From positions 1 through 64,000 of the forward strand of contig UQMV01000001.1 in NCBI GenBank assembly GCA_900542315.1: DNA of 64,000 nucleotides, given 5' to 3'. The position numbers and the translations under genes are program-made. Origin of the DNA: an uncultured Collinsella sp. GTDB lineage: Bacteria; Actinomycetota; Coriobacteriia; Coriobacteriales; Coriobacteriaceae. Positions within the stretch are counted from its first letter, which is position 1. Every line of letters starts with the position of its first letter. This document shows, in pieces, positions 60,685-64,000 of this stretch. Under the pieces are notes generated by a model. That model did not search any database, was not told the DNA's origin, and worked only from the letters and a program-made list of their open reading frames with translations.

Positions 60685-61389
60685 TTACGGCAGAATATGA
60701 AAGCCGAGCGAGGCGATATCCTTGGCAAAACCGCGGACGGTGTCGAGCGAGACCTCGTACGGGTCGCGACCAATGTTCTTGCGCTTGGCCAGGATGCTGT
60801 TGGGCACCGTAATGATCTGGCAACCGCAGGCTTCTGCCTGGTAAATGTTAATGAGCTCGCGCGTGGACGCCCACAGAACCTCGCAGTTGGGCTTGGCGGC
60901 CGCCTTCTTAACCGACTCCGTCATAAACGGAATGGGATCGACGCCGGTATCGGCGATACGGCCGGCAAACAGCGAGATGATGGACGGGGTCTCGGCATCG
61001 ACGGCCTCGACCATCTCGTCAACCTGCTCGGGCGTGAAGATGGTGGTGACGTTGACCTTGATGCCGTCGACGGAGAGCTTGTGCACCAGCTCGGCGGTGG
61101 ACTCGCCCTTGGTGGTCACGCACGGGATCTTGACGTAGACGTTGTCGGCCCAGGTGGCGATCTCGCGAGCCTCGACCTCCATGGTCTCGACGTCGTCGGC
61201 AAAGACCTCAAACGATACGGACACATCGGTGATGTGCGCCAGGACCTCCTTGGCAAACGCGCGGTAATCCGTCACGCCGCCCTTCTTCATAAGGGAGGGG
61301 TTGGTCGTGAAGCCCTGAACGTTGCCGTTCTCGTACATGTCAAGCATGCCCTCGAGATTTGCGCCGTCAGCGAACACCTTGATTGCCAT
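60685..61389 (-). CDS. transaldolase / fructose-6-phosphate aldolase-like protein
   Basis: A 234-residue TIM-barrel aldolase of the small transaldolase type. The Schiff-base lysine is K87 in NVYVKIPCVT; GFTTNPSLMKKGG, the Asp in FADGANLEG, and SLFAGRIADTGVDP all match. Whether it transfers dihydroxyacetone units or cleaves fructose 6-phosphate depends on a Tyr/Phe/Glu choice I cannot settle without alignment. ATG 61389 gives the family's usual start. Confidence 0.88.
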   Translation of the reverse strand: MAIKVFADGANLEGMLDMYENGNVQGFTTNPSLMKKGGVTDYRAFAKEVLAHITDVSVSFEVFADDVETMEVEAREIATWADNVYVKIPCVTTKGESTAELVHKLSVDGIKVNVTTIFTPEQVDEMVEAVDAETPSIISLFAGRIADTGVDPIPFMTESVKKAAAKPNCEVLWASTRELINIYQAEACGCQIITVPNSILAKRKNIGRDPYEVSLDTVRGFAKDIASLGFHILP

Positions 61390-61582
61390 CTGCCTGATTC
61401 CTTTCGCTTGCATAAGGCCATTGAGCTGGTAAACAGTTTACCTACGTTTATCAAGGCGTGAGCTGCGGATTTTTACCTTGTCGGTGAACGGTATAAACAC
61501 CTCAGTGTTTGGATTGATAAATCGATTGAGCATGCAAAAGCAAAGAGTCGCAGTTTGAGCAAACGTCAGAACGCGGGATTCA

Positions 61583-62410
61583 TTAGATGAGGCCGAAATG
61601 CTGCATCGCTGTGACGGTGCCGTCGTGTGCGACATCGTCGGTCACGTAGTCGGCGACGGCCTTGACCTCGGGCATGGCATTGCCCATGGCCACAGCCGTC
61701 TCCACGGCGGCGAGCATACCCAGGTCGTTGCCCGAATCGCCAAAGCCAAAGGTGCGCGCATTGCCCGCGCGACCCAGGTATTCCAGCGCGCGGGCCACGC
61801 CCACGCCCTTGTTGATGCCCTTGGGGCTCAGCTCGCGATTCTGCCCGCCGGTGTTGCACAGCTCAAAGTTTCGATCGATAAAGTCGTCGTCATTGGCAAT
61901 GCTCGCCAGATCCTGCGCAAACAGGCACACCTTGCCCACGCGCAGGCGGCCATCGACACGCATCTGATCGGCATCGTGCACCACGGAGGTGCCAGGCAAA
62001 TACGACTGTTCAACGCCCGCAGGCTCCAACGCAAAAGTCGTGACATTGGTCTCGAACATAGCCTCGGCGCCGGCAGCTGCCATGCGACGTGCGAGCTCCC
62101 CGACTACGCCCTCGTCAAAGCAATCTTCGTGCACCACACGACCCTCGATCTCGAGCGTGGCCCCGCCCATGGCGACGATACCTGCAGGGTCCAGCGCACG
62201 CAGACCGTCGGCGATGAGCCACAAAGGGCGACCCGTGCAGATAAACGCCTTGTGGCCCGCATCGCGCAGCTTGTGAAACGAATCAATCACCGCGCGCGAA
62301 GGGCGAATTGCCGTGAGGTCCTTGTCGGTCAGGTTATCGGGATCGAACGACGTCAGCGTGCCATCCACGTCAAAAAACAGTACAGCGGAATCGGGGCACG
62401 CATCAATCAT
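61583..62410 (-). CDS. HAD-superfamily Cof-type phosphatase
   Basis: A 275-residue phosphatase. Motif I is FFDVDGTLTS (nucleophile Asp14, acid Asp16), motif II FICTGRP, the lysine is in SPKGINKGVG, and motif IV is GFGDSGNDLGML. The C2-type cap between about 80 and 190 marks the Cof/YidA group, which act on sugar phosphates, phosphoglycolate or flavin precursors. Stand-alone gene. Confidence 0.9.
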   Translation of the reverse strand: MIDACPDSAVLFFDVDGTLTSFDPDNLTDKDLTAIRPSRAVIDSFHKLRDAGHKAFICTGRPLWLIADGLRALDPAGIVAMGGATLEIEGRVVHEDCFDEGVVGELARRMAAAGAEAMFETNVTTFALEPAGVEQSYLPGTSVVHDADQMRVDGRLRVGKVCLFAQDLASIANDDDFIDRNFELCNTGGQNRELSPKGINKGVGVARALEYLGRAGNARTFGFGDSGNDLGMLAAVETAVAMGNAMPEVKAVADYVTDDVAHDGTVTAMQHFGLI

Positions 62411-62485
62411 ATGGGTTCCTTTCGGGGGCGAGAGTAAACGAAGTATCCATCATATAATGGAGCGACGCAACCAGAGAGGTCACCC

Positions 62486-64000
62486 ATGGAATTTTACGCA
62501 AGCTGCCCCGAGGGCTTTGAGTCCGCACTCGCCGATGAGCTTAAACGCCTCGGGCTTTCGCATGTTCGCCGGCTGAAGGGCCGCGCCACGTTTGAGGGCG
62601 AGCTCGAAGAAGGCTACCGCGCCTGTCTGTGGTCACGCCTGGCGAGCCGTGTGTTCGTGGTACTCGGGCGCTTTGAGGCGCAGGATGCCGATGAACTGTA
62701 CGACAGCGTTTACGACATCGCCTGGGAGACCATCATCCGCCCCGGCGCCACCATTGCCATCACCGCCCGCGGCGTGACCGAGCAGCTGCGCAACACGCGC
62801 TTCTCGGCCCTGCGCGCCAAGGACGCATTATGCGACCGCTTGGCCGAAACCACGGGCCGTCGCGCCGATGTCGACGCCGCCGATCCCGATGTTCACCTGC
62901 TGCTTTCGCTGCGCCAGCGCCGCGCGAGCATAAGCCTGGACCTTTCGGGCGACCCGCTGTTCAAGCGCCTGCCGCCCGCGGCGACCCGTGCCGGCGAGGG
63001 TGCGCACGTGTTGCGCCCCGACTACGCCGCCCTGGTGCTGGCGCAGGTCGGCTGGACCGCACTGTGCGAGCGCGAGTTGACGGTCGACGATTACGAGAAT
63101 GAAGCCCTTCCCACGCTGATCGATGCTTCGTGCGCCGACGGCGGTCTGCTGCTAGAGGCCGTGAACATTCTGACCGACCGCGCCCCGGGCGCCGCACGCG
63201 AGCGCTGGGGCTTTGAGGGCTGGCAGCTGCACGACGCCGCTCTGTGGGAGCAGCTGCTTGCCGAGGCGCGCGAACGCGAGGCGGCAGCACGCGAGCGCCA
63301 GGCACGCATCGTGGCCGCGGACATCGACCCTGCCGCCCGCAAGACCGCCGAGCGCATGGTCAAGAGCGCTGGCTACAAGCGTTTTGTCGACTTTTGTGCC
63401 GCCAAGCCCGCCACCGTGCTGGACCATGCGGGCGCCGTCGCCGGTGCCGCCGTGGTCGCAGACACCACCGAGACCCCGCTTTCGCTCATGCACGACGCCA
63501 TGACGCTGGTCGGCGAGCTGCGCCGCGCGCCCGAGCTCGCTTCGGCACCGGTCGCCGCACTCACCCGCGATGGCCTTATGGCCCGCGCGCTCCATGCCGA
63601 GCCCGCGCGCTCCATCGCCGTCATGCCCAATAACGAGGAGGCGGCTATTGAGGTTTGGCCCTCGCTCGACCACGCCGCCGCAGCGTTTGAGGCTGCGACC
63701 AGTGCGGATGCCGAGGCCGAGGTTGCGGATGCCAACGAAGCCAACGACGAAGCCGCCGCTTCCTCCATGCCCGAACCTACCGCCACGCTCGACTTGGGCG
63801 ACGGCAAACCGCTGCCCGTGCTCATCCCCGAGTCCGAGCAGTTCGCCAACCGCCTGCGCAAGAATGCCCGTCTGCGCCGCAAGTGGGCCAAGCGCGAGGG
63901 CGTGAGCTGCTACCGCGTCTACGATGCCGACCTGCCCGACTACTCCGCCGCCATCGACCTGTACGAGGGCTGCCCGCAGACGCCGGGCCGCTGGCTCGTC
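62486..64000 (+). CDS. RlmKL-type 23S rRNA methyltransferase, cut by window end
   Basis: 505 residues are visible and the frame is open at the edge. A ferredoxin-like/THUMP part (about 1-155) leads into a methyltransferase domain equivalent to RlmL. Its motif I, normally a CGSGT loop, reads ASCADGGLLLEAV, and the catalytic NPPYG-like site appears as VADTTETP, so the m2G2445 activity may be lost. After an acidic linker (about 410-435) the RlmK half begins: ANRLRKNARLRRKWAKREG and CYRVYDADLPDYSAAID, which are well kept. Start follows AGAGAGGT. Confidence 0.85.
   Translation, partial: MEFYASCPEGFESALADELKRLGLSHVRRLKGRATFEGELEEGYRACLWSRLASRVFVVLGRFEAQDADELYDSVYDIAWETIIRPGATIAITARGVTEQLRNTRFSALRAKDALCDRLAETTGRRADVDAADPDVHLLLSLRQRRASISLDLSGDPLFKRLPPAATRAGEGAHVLRPDYAALVLAQVGWTALCERELTVDDYENEALPTLIDASCADGGLLLEAVNILTDRAPGAARERWGFEGWQLHDAALWEQLLAEAREREAAARERQARIVAADIDPAARKTAERMVKSAGYKRFVDFCAAKPATVLDHAGAVAGAAVVADTTETPLSLMHDAMTLVGELRRAPELASAPVAALTRDGLMARALHAEPARSIAVMPNNEEAAIEVWPSLDHAAAAFEAATSADAEAEVADANEANDEAAASSMPEPTATLDLGDGKPLPVLIPESEQFANRLRKNARLRRKWAKREGVSCYRVYDADLPDYSAAIDLYEGCPQTPGRWLV

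Overview
The window reads as chromosome of a high-GC anaerobic actinobacterium of the Coriobacteriia, most like Collinsella. That guess rests on base composition, codon use, the single F-type ATP synthase operon, an amino-acid and peptide based gene set, and many palindromic intergenic repeats; no rRNA is present to confirm it.

Layout: 0.1-7.3 kb carries a phosphohexomutase, a metal-responsive DtxR/MntR regulator with a homocysteine methyltransferase, tripeptidase PepT, and an LCP-type cell-wall transferase behind murA. 7.4-14.3 kb is the complete ATP synthase operon (atpI-B-E-F-H-A-G-D-C, minus strand). 14.5-21.5 kb holds upp, glpK, tsaC, a HigBA-like toxin-antitoxin pair, prmC and prfA. 21.7-26.1 kb is a polar amino acid ABC importer with an M20 peptidase. 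26.4-35.1 kb is one gene for a 2,874-residue wall-anchored adhesin made of about twelve isopeptide-type pilin modules. 35.8-47.1 kb is mixed: mutarotase, membrane protein, MFS carrier, DUF4143 ATPase, tyrosine phosphatase, pyridoxal kinase, and a MarR-controlled heterodimeric ABC exporter. 47.4-53.3 kb is a pilus operon. 53.5-57.9 kb is a LysR-controlled dehydrogenase/transporter cassette. 57.9-64 kb holds tex, a transaldolase-like gene, a HAD phosphatase and the start of an rlmKL-type methyltransferase cut by the window end.

The most striking system is the pilus operon. Its order (tip protein, signal-peptidase-like protein, backbone pilin, class B sortase) is that of the streptococcal FCT pilus. 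The signal-peptidase-like protein has lost both catalytic residues, as streptococcal SipA has, and both pilins end in a VPT-type sorting motif. The tip gene's signal peptide is separated from its body by a G8 tract that puts them out of frame, so the gene looks phase-variable and is OFF in this sequence. The giant adhesin has a G7 tract between a strong start site and its own reading frame, so both large surface proteins may be switched by slipped-strand mispairing.

A second theme is repeats. Two ~178-bp elements abut the stop codons of two minus-strand genes and keep the same stem-loop fold through compensatory changes. Large perfect palindromes of unrelated sequence sit in many other intergenic gaps, and 57-bp direct repeats bracket the pilus operon.
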